A DNA stretch of 64,000 nt from Flavobacteriaceae bacterium (GCA_021647405.1 JAKIUU010000011.1:12256-76255); one strand, 5' to 3'. Shown: positions 24,300-32,358, numbered from the stretch's first letter. The notes: generated by a model from the sequence alone, not told the origin. Program-made: numbers and translations.

Positions 24300-25262
24300 G
24301 TGAATTTAGACCGCTATAGAAATCTGTTTTTACAGTATTTGTCACAAAAAGTAGAAAAAGGGCAACCAAATAATTTATACGAACCTATAGAGTATATTCT
24401 TAATTTGGGAGGTAAACGTTTACGTCCAGTACTAGTTTTAATGAGTTGTGATATATTTGGAGGAAAATCTGCTCAATCCTTAGATGCTGCTGTGGCTATT
24501 GAAATGTTTCATAATTTCACCCTGATTCACGATGATATTATGGACAGTGCTCCGATAAGAAGGGGAAAAGAGACGGTTCATAAAAAATGGAATTCAAATA
24601 CAGGTATCTTATCGGGCGATGCGCTCTTAATTTTGGCTTATAAAATGTTTGATAGCTATACAGACACCTATAAACCCCTCTTACAATTGTTTAATAAAAC
24701 GGCATTAGAGGTTTGTGAAGGGCAACAATATGATATGGATTTTGAAACCCAAAATGGGATAGAATTAAATCAATACCTTAAAATGATAAGCTATAAGACG
24801 GCCGTTTTAATTGCAACAGCTTTAAAAATGGGTGCTATTATAGCTAAAGCAGATAAAAGAGATACTGAAAACATTTATAATTTCGGACTTAATTTAGGGA
24901 TGGCATTTCAGCTTCAAGATGATTATTTAGATGTCTTTGCTGACGCAGCATTTGGCAAACAAAAAGCAGGTGATATTATTGAAAACAAAAAAACATTTTT
25001 ATTTATTAAGTGCCTTGAATTGGCTAGTGATGAAGATAAAATGAAATTGTTTAACCTTTATAGTGAAAATAAAAACGCCCAAGAAAAAGTAGATAAAGTA
25101 GTGGCCCTTTTTAATAAATACAACACCTCAGAAATCCTTAAAGATGAAATTGAAAATTATACTAGAAAAGCTTTAAAGTGTGTAGACAAACTTTCAATTA
25201 ATACTGCGGGTAAAGAAATTTTAAAGACTTTTTCTGAAAATTTAATGTATAGAACCATATAA
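24300..25262 (+). CDS. Polyprenyl (isoprenyl) diphosphate synthase
   Basis: A 320-residue trans-prenyltransferase that elongates allylic diphosphates with isopentenyl diphosphate. The first Asp-rich motif is DDIMD at 78-82, followed by RRGK, and the second is DDYLD at 207-211. GGKRLRP (37-43) binds the pyrophosphate of IPP. Product length (farnesyl, geranylgeranyl or longer, for menaquinone) cannot be decided with confidence. The start is GTG at 24300. The next gene begins four bases after the stop and may be cotranscribed. Confidence 0.93.
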   Translation: MNLDRYRNLFLQYLSQKVEKGQPNNLYEPIEYILNLGGKRLRPVLVLMSCDIFGGKSAQSLDAAVAIEMFHNFTLIHDDIMDSAPIRRGKETVHKKWNSNTGILSGDALLILAYKMFDSYTDTYKPLLQLFNKTALEVCEGQQYDMDFETQNGIELNQYLKMISYKTAVLIATALKMGAIIAKADKRDTENIYNFGLNLGMAFQLQDDYLDVFADAAFGKQKAGDIIENKKTFLFIKCLELASDEDKMKLFNLYSENKNAQEKVDKVVALFNKYNTSEILKDEIENYTRKALKCVDKLSINTAGKEILKTFSENLMYRTI

Positions 25263-25266
25263 ATAA

Positions 25267-25611
25267 GTGGCAAGTTCAAACAGGAAAATTAAAAGTTTAA
25301 CCCCAAAACTGTATCACAATTTAATTATTCAGTTAAATAAAGACTTGTTACTTTCTGGAATTGATTTAAAAATTGACTCTAATTGTAAACCAGATTATTT
25401 CGTTAAACAGCTGTCAAGTTTAATAAGTAATTTGGTAAAAAACAATTATCAAACATTTAATCAGTTTATGTACACTCTTGATGTGTCTGAAGATAAAGTG
25501 AACAGTATTAATGAAACAGATTTTGATAAATTGATTCAAAAAATAACGGTTTTAGTTTTAGAGCGCTTGTTTCAAAAAGTGTTTTTAAAAGATCAATTTA
25601 AAAACATTTAG
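25267..25611 (+). CDS. Small hypothetical protein downstream of the polyprenyl synthase
   Basis: A 114-residue protein starting at GTG 25267, four bases after the polyprenyl synthase stop. It is predicted to be mostly helical, Lys-, Leu- and Asn-rich, without signal peptide, membrane segment or cysteine cluster. I do not recognise a family. Codon use and AT content look like those of its neighbours, and the tight spacing favours a real, cotranscribed gene. Its function is unknown. Confidence 0.6.
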   Translation: MASSNRKIKSLTPKLYHNLIIQLNKDLLLSGIDLKIDSNCKPDYFVKQLSSLISNLVKNNYQTFNQFMYTLDVSEDKVNSINETDFDKLIQKITVLVLERLFQKVFLKDQFKNI

Positions 25612-25637
25612 CCAGTTAAAAGCTTTTTGAAAAACAA

Positions 25638-25668
25638 TTGCAAAACAAAGAATAAAGTACTAATATTG
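25638..25668 (+). promoter_or_regulatory. Putative tRNA promoter
   Basis: TTG (25638-25640) and TAATATTG (25661-25668) are spaced by 20 bases and followed by C, close to the -33/-7 consensus. The start would lie a few bases before the tRNA 5' end at 25681. Confidence 0.5.
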
Positions 25669-25680
25669 CACCCTCAATTG

Positions 25681-25754
25681 GGACCCATAGCTCAGTTGGT
25701 TAGAGCACCTGACTCATAATCAGGTGGTCGAAGGTTCGAGCCCTTCTGGGTCCA
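25681..25754 (+). tRNA. tRNA with CAU anticodon (elongator Met or Ile2)
   Basis: A 74-base cloverleaf. The acceptor stem is GGACCCA with TGGGTCC, the D-arm GCTC/GAGC, the anticodon stem CCTGA/TCAGG with loop CTCATAA (anticodon CAT), the T-arm GAAGG-TTCGAGC-CCTTC, and the discriminator A at 25754. No CCA is encoded. A CAU anticodon can be methionine elongator or the lysidine-modified isoleucine tRNA; sequence alone does not decide. Its 3' end is duplicated downstream at 25816-25833. Confidence 0.95.
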
Positions 25755-25833
25755 CAATAATTTTCAAAAAAAGATGATGGGCGAGAAGTTTATCCCGAGA
25801 GCGTAGCGATTCGGGGAGCCCTTCTGGGTCCAC
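25738..25833. repeat. Direct repeat of the tRNA 3' end flanking a palindromic element
   Basis: The 18 bases GAGCCCTTCTGGGTCCAC occur at 25738-25755, as the 3' end of the tRNA, and identically at 25816-25833. The 60 bases between contain CGAGAAG and the hairpin CCCGA (25794-25798) / TCGGG (25811-25815), a fragment of a dispersed palindromic repeat. The second copy begins right after the hairpin. The arrangement looks like an attachment-site scar or a repeat insertion with target duplication. Confidence 0.85.
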
Positions 25834-25970
25834 TTTTTCTTTAAAAAAACACCACCTTTTTTAGTTTGTATTTTTTTTAACTCCTTGGTAGGGTATTGCG
25901 TTATTAAACTGTTTGTATAATAAGAAGTCTTAATGAGAAGCAATAGTTTAAGTTAAATTTTAGGTTTACA

Positions 25971-26001
25971 TTTGTTTGAATATAAATAATAGTACTTTTG
26001 C
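25971..26001 (+). promoter_or_regulatory. Promoter of the PID-type small gene
   Basis: TTTG (25971-25974) and TACTTTTGC (25993-26001) match both consensus boxes with an 18-base spacer. The expected start near 26005 leaves a leader of about 15 bases before the TTG start at 26020. Confidence 0.7.
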
Positions 26002-26019
26002 ACAATTAGTTAAATAAAG

Positions 26020-26196
26020 TTGAAAATTTCAGTCAAGAAAATATTTTTTGTATTGGCATTAATGTGTGTTTCGGCATCATTCGGGCAATTCCCCCCTCCG
26101 CCACCTCCCCCTCCGCCAGGCTTGCCTATTGATGGAGGACTTTTTGTACTTTCTATAATAGGCGCTTTATATGGCGTCAAAAAAATAAAAAAGTAA
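26020..26196 (+). CDS. Tiny PID-CTERM-type exported protein
   Basis: A 58-residue product from a TTG start: signal peptide (KKIFFVLALMCVSASFGQ), nine consecutive prolines (25-33), then GLPIDGG, a short hydrophobic helix (LFVLSIIGALYGV) and a basic tail KKIKK. Pro-Ile-Asp followed by a hydrophobic helix and basic end is the layout of the PID-CTERM sorting signal found in small proteins of this phylum. Here the whole mature protein is little more than that signal. A good promoter lies 20 bases upstream. The stop is two bases from the convergent ribE stop. The processing machinery is unknown to me. Confidence 0.75.
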   Translation: MKISVKKIFFVLALMCVSASFGQFPPPPPPPPPGLPIDGGLFVLSIIGALYGVKKIKK

Positions 26197-26198
26197 GA

Positions 26199-26786
26199 TT
26201 ACTGTCTCAGTAATTTTGCAACATATTTCCCAATAACATCAAATTCTAAGTTAACTACAGAACCTTTTTTGATAGATTTAAAATTGGTATGTTCTAAAGT
26301 GTAAGGAATTATAGCCACACTAAAACTATTTTTTTTCGAATTCACAACAGTTAGGCTCACACCATTAATGGTAACAGATCCTTTTTCAATAGTGATGTTA
26401 TTTTTTGCAGCGTCATAATCAAAAGTAAAAATAAAACTACCATCGGCATTATTCACATCAGTACAAATAGCCGTTTGATCTACATGGCCTTGTACAATAT
26501 GCCCGTCTAATCTTTCGCCTAATTTCATGGCGCGCTCAAGGTTTATAGCAGCGCCAACGACGAGGTGTTTTAAATTGCTTTTATCGAGTGTTTCTTTAAT
26601 AGCTGTAACCATGTAATTATTTGAAGATTTAAGACTTACAACAGTCAAGCATACGCCATTATGCGAGATACTTTGATCTACTTTTAAATCTTTAGCCAGA
26701 TTACTTTTAATTGTTATATGCAGGTTATTTTTGTCGTTTTGGAGTGCGGTAACAAGGCCTATTTCTTCAATAATTCCGGTAAACAT
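26199..26786 (-). CDS. ribE: Riboflavin synthase alpha subunit
   Basis: The ATG at 26784-26786 gives 195 residues starting MFTGIIEEIG, the conserved N-terminus that contributes to the active site. Two lumazine-binding repeats follow, each with a SxSHNGVCLTV or GSVTINGVSLTV motif. The enzyme converts two 6,7-dimethyl-8-ribityllumazine molecules to riboflavin. The longer upstream frame would run through the divergent promoter and is rejected. The gene is divergent from pdxA, with 60 bases between the two start codons. Confidence 0.95.
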   Translation of the reverse strand: MFTGIIEEIGLVTALQNDKNNLHITIKSNLAKDLKVDQSISHNGVCLTVVSLKSSNNYMVTAIKETLDKSNLKHLVVGAAINLERAMKLGERLDGHIVQGHVDQTAICTDVNNADGSFIFTFDYDAAKNNITIEKGSVTINGVSLTVVNSKKNSFSVAIIPYTLEHTNFKSIKKGSVVNLEFDVIGKYVAKLLRQ

Positions 26787-26804
26787 AGTGTCAATTTTAT
26801 TGAT

Positions 26805-26826
26805 TACTTTTGTGTGTTCAAAGTTA
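26805..26826. promoter_or_regulatory. Compact divergent promoter region of ribE and pdxA
   Basis: TACTTTTG (26805-26812, plus strand) and TAACTTTG (26819-26826 read on the minus strand) both match the -7 element. They lie only six bases apart, so the two promoters must overlap almost completely. Confidence 0.5.
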
Positions 26827-26846
26827 GCAAATATTAAAAGGTCAGG

Positions 26847-27881
26847 ATGAAAAAAGAGCATAAAATACGATTGGGTATTTCTATAGGAGATTTAAATGGT
26901 ATTGGGATTGAAGTTATTTTAAAAACTTTTGAAGATTTGCGGATGTTAGATTTTTGTACCCCCATTATTTTTGGATCTACTAAAACACTTTCTTATCACA
27001 AGTCTGTTCTTGAATTAAGAAATTCTATTCAGGGTATTTCACAAGTTAGCAACCCAGTACCTCATAAATTAAATTTACTTAATGTTTGGCAAGAAATGGT
27101 TGATATTAATTTAGGTCAAAGCTCAGAAGTTGCAGGAAAGTATGCTTATCTATCTTTAAAAAAAGCTACTGAAGCCTTAAAAAATAATGATATTGATGTT
27201 CTGGTAACAGCGCCAATTAATAAGCATACCATCCAGTCAGATGAATTTAAATTTAAAGGACATACAGAATATTTAGAATCTGAATTAGACGGCACAAGTT
27301 TGATGATTTTAATGGATGGTGATTTACGGATGGGTTTGGCTACCACACATATTCCATTAAATGAAGTAGCCCAACAAATAACCCCCCAACTTATTGAAGA
27401 TAAAATTGCCATATTGAATAAAACATTAATTCAAGATTTTGGCATTCAAAAACCCAAAATTGCCATTTTAGGATTAAATCCACATAGCGGCGACAATGGT
27501 GTTATCGGCAAAGAAGAGGACGAAATAATCATTCCAACCATAAATAAAATTCAGGAAGAAGGTATTTTGGCCTACGGTCCTTTTGCGGCTGATAGTTTTT
27601 TTGGAAATAAAATATATACCGAATACGACGCTGTTTTAGCCATGTATCACGATCAAGGATTGGCCCCTTTTAAAGCCTTGAGTTTTGGCAATGGTGTTAA
27701 TTTTACAGCGGGTCTGTCTAAAATTAGAACATCTCCAGACCATGGCACCGCATTTGATATAGCCGGAAAAGGAAAAGCCGACCACAGTTCTTTTAAGGCT
27801 GCAGTCTTTAGTGCAATAGCTATTTTTAGAGCCAGAAAAACTTATCTAGAACTTAAGGAAAATCAATTGCCAGTTAAATAG
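26847..27881 (+). CDS. pdxA: 4-hydroxythreonine-4-phosphate dehydrogenase
   Basis: A 344-residue PdxA enzyme of the DXP-dependent vitamin B6 pathway; it oxidises and decarboxylates 4-phosphohydroxy-L-threonine. The N-terminal GDLNGIGIEVILK, the metal-site segments FKGHTEYL and MYHDQGLAPFKAL, and RTSPDHGTAFDIAGKG are all present. The length is normal. It leads a run of plus-strand genes (yceD, rpmF, fabH, accB, accC) that keep this order in relatives. Confidence 0.95.
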   Translation: MKKEHKIRLGISIGDLNGIGIEVILKTFEDLRMLDFCTPIIFGSTKTLSYHKSVLELRNSIQGISQVSNPVPHKLNLLNVWQEMVDINLGQSSEVAGKYAYLSLKKATEALKNNDIDVLVTAPINKHTIQSDEFKFKGHTEYLESELDGTSLMILMDGDLRMGLATTHIPLNEVAQQITPQLIEDKIAILNKTLIQDFGIQKPKIAILGLNPHSGDNGVIGKEEDEIIIPTINKIQEEGILAYGPFAADSFFGNKIYTEYDAVLAMYHDQGLAPFKALSFGNGVNFTAGLSKIRTSPDHGTAFDIAGKGKADHSSFKAAVFSAIAIFRARKTYLELKENQLPVK

Positions 27882-27910
27882 TTGTCAGTATAATATTTTT
27901 TTTACTTAGC

Positions 27911-27942
27911 TTTATTATTATACTTATAATTTTATATCTTTG
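27911..27942 (+). promoter_or_regulatory. Putative promoter of yceD-rpmF
   Basis: TTTA (27911-27914) and TATCTTTG (27935-27942, followed by C) are spaced by 20 bases. The -7 box is a full match. The leader to the ATG at 27963 would be about 16 bases. Confidence 0.6.
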
Positions 27943-27962
27943 CACGCTCGAATTTGGTGTTT

Positions 27963-28508
27963 ATGAAACGGTTGAAGAAGGGATATGTAATTCCTTTTAT
28001 AGGATTAAAAATAGGAAAACATCAATTTGAGTATCAAATTGGTAAAACGTTCTTTGAAGCTTATCATTATGATGATTTTTTAAATGCTGATGTTGTAATT
28101 ACATTGGATTTTGAAAAATCAGGAAATTTATTTGAATTATTTTTCAAAGCCAAAGGTACATTTAGTGTGGCTTGCGATTTAACTAATGAGCCTTTTAACC
28201 AACCTATTGAGACAAATCTTGATTTGGTTGTTAAGTTTGGCGAAGAATTTAATGATGACAATGAGGCTATTTTAATTTTACCTCATTCGGCTTACGAAAT
28301 AAATATAAAACAATATATTTTTGAAATGTTGGTTTTAGCTATGCCAGCAAAAAGAATTCATCCCGGAATCGTTTCGGGAACTTTAAAATCTGATATATTA
28401 GAAAAGCTAATAGAATTACAACCTAAACAAAAATTAAGTTTAGAAGAAGATAAAATAGACCCTAGATGGTCTAAATTGAAAAATTTAAGAACAGAAAAAA
28501 AAGAATAA
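27963..28508 (+). CDS. YceD/DUF177 family protein
   Basis: The ATG at 27963 gives 181 residues beginning MKRLKKGYVIPFIGLK. The pattern of a beta-rich N-terminal half, CDLTNEPFNQPI in the middle and DPRWSKLKNL at the C-terminus matches DUF177 (YceD), nearly always found next to rpmF as here. YceD is linked to 23S rRNA synthesis or ribosome assembly in E. coli and plants. The usual second Cys-containing motif is reduced to one cysteine. The rpmF ATG follows after one base. Confidence 0.88.
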   Translation: MKRLKKGYVIPFIGLKIGKHQFEYQIGKTFFEAYHYDDFLNADVVITLDFEKSGNLFELFFKAKGTFSVACDLTNEPFNQPIETNLDLVVKFGEEFNDDNEAILILPHSAYEINIKQYIFEMLVLAMPAKRIHPGIVSGTLKSDILEKLIELQPKQKLSLEEDKIDPRWSKLKNLRTEKKE

Positions 28509-28509
28509 A

Positions 28510-28704
28510 ATGGCACATCCTAAGAGAAAAATCTCAAAAACCAGAAGAGACAAAAGAAGAACACATTATAAAGCAAGTGCGCAACAAATTGCTGTTGATC
28601 CTACAACAGGCGAAGCACATCTTTATCACAGAGCACATTGGCACGAAGGTAAATTATATTACCGCGGTCAAATAGTTATGGAAACTGAAAGTGCTACAGC
28701 ATAA
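28510..28704 (+). CDS. rpmF: Ribosomal protein bL32, zinc-independent form
   Basis: A 64-residue bL32 beginning MAHPKRKISKTRRDKRR, the basic tail that threads into the 50S subunit. The four zinc-binding cysteines of the zinc form are all absent (the usual CPxxG position reads DPTTG). This C-minus state fits the flavobacterial branch of the family. It is translationally close to yceD (one base apart) and is followed by a strong terminator. Confidence 0.95.
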   Translation: MAHPKRKISKTRRDKRRTHYKASAQQIAVDPTTGEAHLYHRAHWHEGKLYYRGQIVMETESATA

Positions 28705-28750
28705 TATTTTTTAAAAAATATTAAAAACCCTCATTTTTGAGGGTTTTTTT
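28703..28750 (+). terminator. Palindrome and intrinsic terminator after rpmF
   Basis: The perfect palindrome AATATTTTTTAAAAAATATT (28703-28722) starts at the rpmF stop. It is followed by CCCTCA (28728-28733) and TGAGGG (28738-28743) around TTTT, flanked by A- and T-runs. The second hairpin is a standard terminator, so fabH likely has its own promoter. Confidence 0.85.
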
Positions 28751-28768
28751 ATTGTTTTTGACTCATTT

Positions 28769-28785
28769 TCGTCAAAAAATGACGA
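28769..28785. promoter_or_regulatory. Candidate operator upstream of fabH
   Basis: TCGTCA and TGACGA are perfect inverted arms around AAAAA, with related half-sites CATCA nearby. The site lies 91 bases before the fabH start. No regulator can be named. Confidence 0.4.
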
Positions 28786-28875
28786 TTTTCATCAAAAATT
28801 TGAAATAAATTGTATTACTTTGACGTTCCGTTTTTTCAAAAAAAAGCGTTGAATTTTGTCTAAAAAATATAAATT

Positions 28876-29865
28876 ATGACTAGAATTACTGCAGCCATAT
28901 CAGCCGTAGGTAAATATGTTCCAGATTTTGTGTTGTCTAATAAATTATTGGAGACCATGGTAGACACAAATGATGAGTGGATTACTACCAGAACAGGAAT
29001 TAAAGAACGCCGTATTTTAAAAGGAGAAAATAAAGGAACATCTTATATGGCCATAAAGGCGGCCAAAGATTTATTAAGTAAAAAGACGATTGATCCTAAA
29101 GACATTGAGCTTGTCATTGTTGCAACAGCAACCCCAGACATGCAAGCCGCTTCTACCTCAGCTTTTGTAGCAACCAAAATAGGTGCCACAGAAGCTTTTT
29201 CATTTGATCTCATTGCAGCTTGTTCAAGTTTTTTATACGCCATGTCAACAGCTGCAGGTTTTATAGAATCGGGAAAGTATAAAAAAGTACTATTAATAGG
29301 AGCCGATAAATGTTCCTCTATGATAGACTATACTGATCGGGCTACCTGTATTATTTTTGGCGATGGGGCTGGAGCCGTTTTATTTGAACCCAACACAGAG
29401 GGACTTGGTATACAAGATGAATTCTTGAGAAGTGACGGTAATGGCAGAGATTTTTTAAAAGTGGATGCCGGAGGTTCTCAACTGCCTGCTACCGCAGAAA
29501 CAGTGGCCAATAAACAGCATTATGTACATCAAGATGGTAAAACCGTATTTAAGTTTGCCGTATCTAATATGGCTGCTGCTTGCGAAAGAATACTTAAAAA
29601 CAACAATTTATCTAAAGACGATATTCAGTGGTTGGCACCACATCAGGCCAATAAACGCATCATTGATGCTACCGCCAGTCGGTTAAAATTAGATTCTGCC
29701 AAAGTGATGATGAATATTTATAAATATGGCAATACAACATCGGCAACCTTGCCCTTGCTATTAAACGATTATGAGAACAAACTTAAAAAAGGTGATACAA
29801 TAGTTTTTGTAACCTTTGGAGGCGGATTTACATGGGGCTCAATTTTATATAAGTGGGCTTATTAA
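28876..29865 (+). CDS. fabH: 3-oxoacyl-ACP synthase III
   Basis: A 329-residue thiolase-fold condensing enzyme that starts fatty acid synthesis from an acyl-CoA and malonyl-ACP. The triad is C116 (AACSSFL), H256 (APHQANK) and N286 (YGNTTSA). DEWITTRTGIKERR near the N-terminus and the C-terminal GGGFTWGS are typical. In this phylum FabH commonly primes branched chains; that is an inference here. It sits just upstream of accB and accC, which supply malonyl-CoA. Confidence 0.96.
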   Translation: MTRITAAISAVGKYVPDFVLSNKLLETMVDTNDEWITTRTGIKERRILKGENKGTSYMAIKAAKDLLSKKTIDPKDIELVIVATATPDMQAASTSAFVATKIGATEAFSFDLIAACSSFLYAMSTAAGFIESGKYKKVLLIGADKCSSMIDYTDRATCIIFGDGAGAVLFEPNTEGLGIQDEFLRSDGNGRDFLKVDAGGSQLPATAETVANKQHYVHQDGKTVFKFAVSNMAAACERILKNNNLSKDDIQWLAPHQANKRIIDATASRLKLDSAKVMMNIYKYGNTTSATLPLLLNDYENKLKKGDTIVFVTFGGGFTWGSILYKWAY

Positions 29866-29892
29866 AAATAAACAATCAAACCTAAATATATT

Positions 29893-30381
29893 ATGGATTT
29901 AAAAGAAATTCAAAACCTAATTAAATTTGTTGCCAAATCTGGTGCAACCGAAGTTAAATTAGAAATGGAAGATGTTAAAATCACCATAAGAACTGGCGAT
30001 TTAAAACACAGCTCAGACAAGATAGTGCAACAAGTACCCATAGCTATGCAAGCGGTTCCTCAAGTTGTTATGCCGCCAGAAATAGTTGCAAATGTGCCTG
30101 TAGCGCCAGTAACAACTCAACCTGAATCAGATGATTCTAAATATGTAACCGTAAAGTCACCTATTATAGGTACGTTTTATAGAAAACCATCTCCAGACAA
30201 ATCTGTATTTGTCAATGTTGGCGATGTGATAAATGTTGGCGATGCCGTTTGTATTATAGAAGCTATGAAGTTATTTAACGAGATAGAATCTGAAGTTTCG
30301 GGTAAAATTGTAAAGGTTCTTGTCGATGATGCTACGCCTGTAGAATTCGATCAACCTTTATTTTTAGTAGATCCATCATAA
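29893..30381 (+). CDS. accB: Biotin carboxyl carrier protein of acetyl-CoA carboxylase
   Basis: A 162-residue BCCP. The biotinylated lysine is K126 in EAMKLFNEIE. An N-terminal region (1-45), a Pro/Val/Ala-rich flexible linker (about 46-80) and the C-terminal biotinyl domain (82-160) are in the usual order. It carries carboxybiotin from AccC to the carboxyltransferase. It starts 27 bases after fabH and is followed by accC. Confidence 0.96.
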   Translation: MDLKEIQNLIKFVAKSGATEVKLEMEDVKITIRTGDLKHSSDKIVQQVPIAMQAVPQVVMPPEIVANVPVAPVTTQPESDDSKYVTVKSPIIGTFYRKPSPDKSVFVNVGDVINVGDAVCIIEAMKLFNEIESEVSGKIVKVLVDDATPVEFDQPLFLVDPS

Positions 30382-30464
30382 CAATTAAAGATTCCAAAAT
30401 ACAAATCTCAAAATCCATTATTTGGAATTTGTAGTTGGGGTTTGAAATTTTTAAAATAAAAGTT
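30382..30464. repeat. AT-rich imperfect inverted repeat between accB and accC
   Basis: Units such as ATTCCAAAATACAAATCTCAAAATCC are followed by TTTGGAATTTGTAGTTGGGG, giving a loose inverted repeat with ATTCCAAA and TTTGGAAT as outer arms. It fills the whole accB-accC spacer. There is no T-run after it, so termination is not implied. Confidence 0.4.
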
Positions 30465-31808
30465 ATGTTTAAAAAAATATTAATTGCCAATAGGGGAGAA
30501 ATTGCTTTACGTATTATCAGAACCTGTAAAGAAATGGGTATTAAATCTGTGGCGGTTTATTCTACTGCTGATGCAGAGAGTTTACATGTTAAATTTGCTG
30601 ATGAAGCCGTTTGTATTGGCCCTCCGCCAAGCAGTGATTCCTATTTAAAAATTTCGAATATTTTAGCAGCTGCCGAAATTACTGATGCCGATGCCATACA
30701 TCCAGGTTATGGTTTTTTAGCCGAGAATGCACGATTTTCTAAACTGTGCGAAGAACACAAAATCAAATTTATTGGCGCTACTGCCGAGATGATTAACAAG
30801 ATGGGCGATAAAGCCTCGGCCAGAGCAACTATGAAAGCTGCAGGAGTGCCAATTATACCAGGATCTGAGGGGGTTATTTCATCGTTTCCAATGGCTGAAG
30901 AAATGGCCGAAGAGATGGGATACCCTGTTATGCTTAAAGCTACAGCAGGAGGTGGCGGTAAAGGAATGCGTGCTGTCTGGAAAGGAGAAGATTTAAAAAG
31001 TGCATGGGATGCCGCAAGACAAGAAGCCAAAGCTTGTTTTGATAATGATGCCATGTATATGGAAAAACTGATTGAAAATCCCCGACATATAGAAATTCAA
31101 GTAATAGGAGATTCTTTTGGAAAAGCCTGTCATTTATCTGAACGTGATTGTTCTATACAACGCCGCCATCAAAAATTGACCGAAGAGACACCTTCGCCTT
31201 TTATGACAAAATCTTTACGTAAAAAAATGGGTGATGCTGCTGTAAAAGCAACAGAATCTGTTAAATATGAAGGGGCAGGAACAATAGAATTCTTGGTTGA
31301 CAAAAACAGAAATTTCTATTTTATGGAAATGAATACACGTATCCAGGTTGAGCATCCAATTACCGAACAGGTAGTTGAGTTCGATTTAATTCGTGAGCAA
31401 ATATTGGTAGCTGCGGGTGTTCCCATTAAAGGCAAAAACTATTTCCCTAGGTTACATTCTATTGAGTGTCGTATAAATGCAGAAGATCCTTATAATGATT
31501 TTAGACCTTCGCCAGGAACGATTACCAATTTACATTTACCAGGAGGGCATGGTATTCGCGTAGATACACATGTTTATGCAGGGTATCGCATTCCGCCAAA
31601 CTACGATTCTATGATTGCAAAACTTATTACAACAGCACAATCAAGAGAGGAAGCTATTAGTAAGATGAGCCGCGCTCTAGGTGAATTTGTGGTTGAGGGT
31701 GTAAAAACAACCATTCCTTTTCACAGACAACTTATGAATAACGATAAATATCTTTCGGGTGATTACACCACCAAATTTATGGAAGATTTTGTTATTAAGC
31801 CGTTATAA
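30465..31808 (+). CDS. accC: Acetyl-CoA carboxylase, biotin carboxylase subunit
   Basis: The ATG at 30465 gives 447 residues starting MFKKILIANRGEIALRI; a TTG 30 bases upstream lies in repeat DNA and is rejected. The ATP-grasp features are complete: the glycine-rich ATP loop KATAGGGGKGMR, the HLSERDCSIQRRHQKL stretch, EMNTRIQVEHP with the catalytic and metal-binding residues, and the C-terminal INAEDP. It carboxylates the biotin on AccB with bicarbonate and ATP. A terminator follows. Confidence 0.97.
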   Translation: MFKKILIANRGEIALRIIRTCKEMGIKSVAVYSTADAESLHVKFADEAVCIGPPPSSDSYLKISNILAAAEITDADAIHPGYGFLAENARFSKLCEEHKIKFIGATAEMINKMGDKASARATMKAAGVPIIPGSEGVISSFPMAEEMAEEMGYPVMLKATAGGGGKGMRAVWKGEDLKSAWDAARQEAKACFDNDAMYMEKLIENPRHIEIQVIGDSFGKACHLSERDCSIQRRHQKLTEETPSPFMTKSLRKKMGDAAVKATESVKYEGAGTIEFLVDKNRNFYFMEMNTRIQVEHPITEQVVEFDLIREQILVAAGVPIKGKNYFPRLHSIECRINAEDPYNDFRPSPGTITNLHLPGGHGIRVDTHVYAGYRIPPNYDSMIAKLITTAQSREEAISKMSRALGEFVVEGVKTTIPFHRQLMNNDKYLSGDYTTKFMEDFVIKPL

Positions 31809-31827
31809 GGCTGGTTACATAATTTAT

Positions 31828-31866
31828 AAAAAAAGAGGATTTACATTTGTTTTTCCTCTTTTTTTT
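31828..31866 (+). terminator. Intrinsic terminator after accC
   Basis: AAAAAAGAGGA and TCCTCTTTTTT enclose a 14-base loop and end in a T-run of eight. Confidence 0.8.
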
Positions 31867-31893
31867 ATAGTTTTGAATTAAAAAGACAATCAA

Positions 31894-32358
31894 ATGAATA
31901 AAAACAGCTTAAAAATTGATGGTATCGACAAAATCATCTTACACCATTTGATGAAAGATGCCAGAAAACCTATTTTGAGTATCGCAAGAGAAGTGGGTGT
32001 ATCGGGAGCAGCGATACATCAGCGATTAAAAAAGTTGGAAGCTTCGGGTTTGATAGAGGGATCAAAAATTATTGTTAATACAGAACTATTGGGCTATAAA
32101 ACATTGGCTTTTGTGGGTATATTTTTAGATGTAGCAAGTAAAATATCTACAGCTTTAAAAAGTTTGACAGAAATTCCAGAGGTGGTAGAAAGCCATTATA
32201 CCACTGGTAATTATGCCATTTTTGTAAAGATACTTTGTAAAGATAATGCCCATCTTATGCATCTATTAAACAAAGAAATTCAGTCTATAAAGGGTGTGGC
32301 ACGTACCGAGACCTTTATTTCGTTAGAACAACAAATTAACAGACAGATTAAAATTTAG
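31894..32358 (+). CDS. Lrp/AsnC-family transcriptional regulator
   Basis: A 154-residue regulator. The N-terminal winged HTH is typical (LMKDARKPILSIAREVGVSGAAIHQRLKKLEASGLI, about 17-53), followed by the RAM ligand-binding domain (about 70-150) with VVESHYTTGNYAIFVKI. Such proteins form dimers to octamers and sense amino acids. No adjacent biosynthetic target is obvious. It converges with the zinc peptidase gene, six bases apart, with no terminator. Confidence 0.93.
   Translation: MNKNSLKIDGIDKIILHHLMKDARKPILSIAREVGVSGAAIHQRLKKLEASGLIEGSKIIVNTELLGYKTLAFVGIFLDVASKISTALKSLTEIPEVVESHYTTGNYAIFVKILCKDNAHLMHLLNKEIQSIKGVARTETFISLEQQINRQIKI

Noticed and set aside
25816..25833. Second tRNA gene next to the CAU tRNA
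   Set aside because: Only the last 18 bases are duplicated; D-arm, anticodon arm and 5' acceptor strand are missing, so no cloverleaf forms.
26784..26861. N-terminal extension of ribE to 26861
   Set aside because: The extra 25 residues are not conserved riboflavin synthase sequence and would cross the pdxA start and the promoters.
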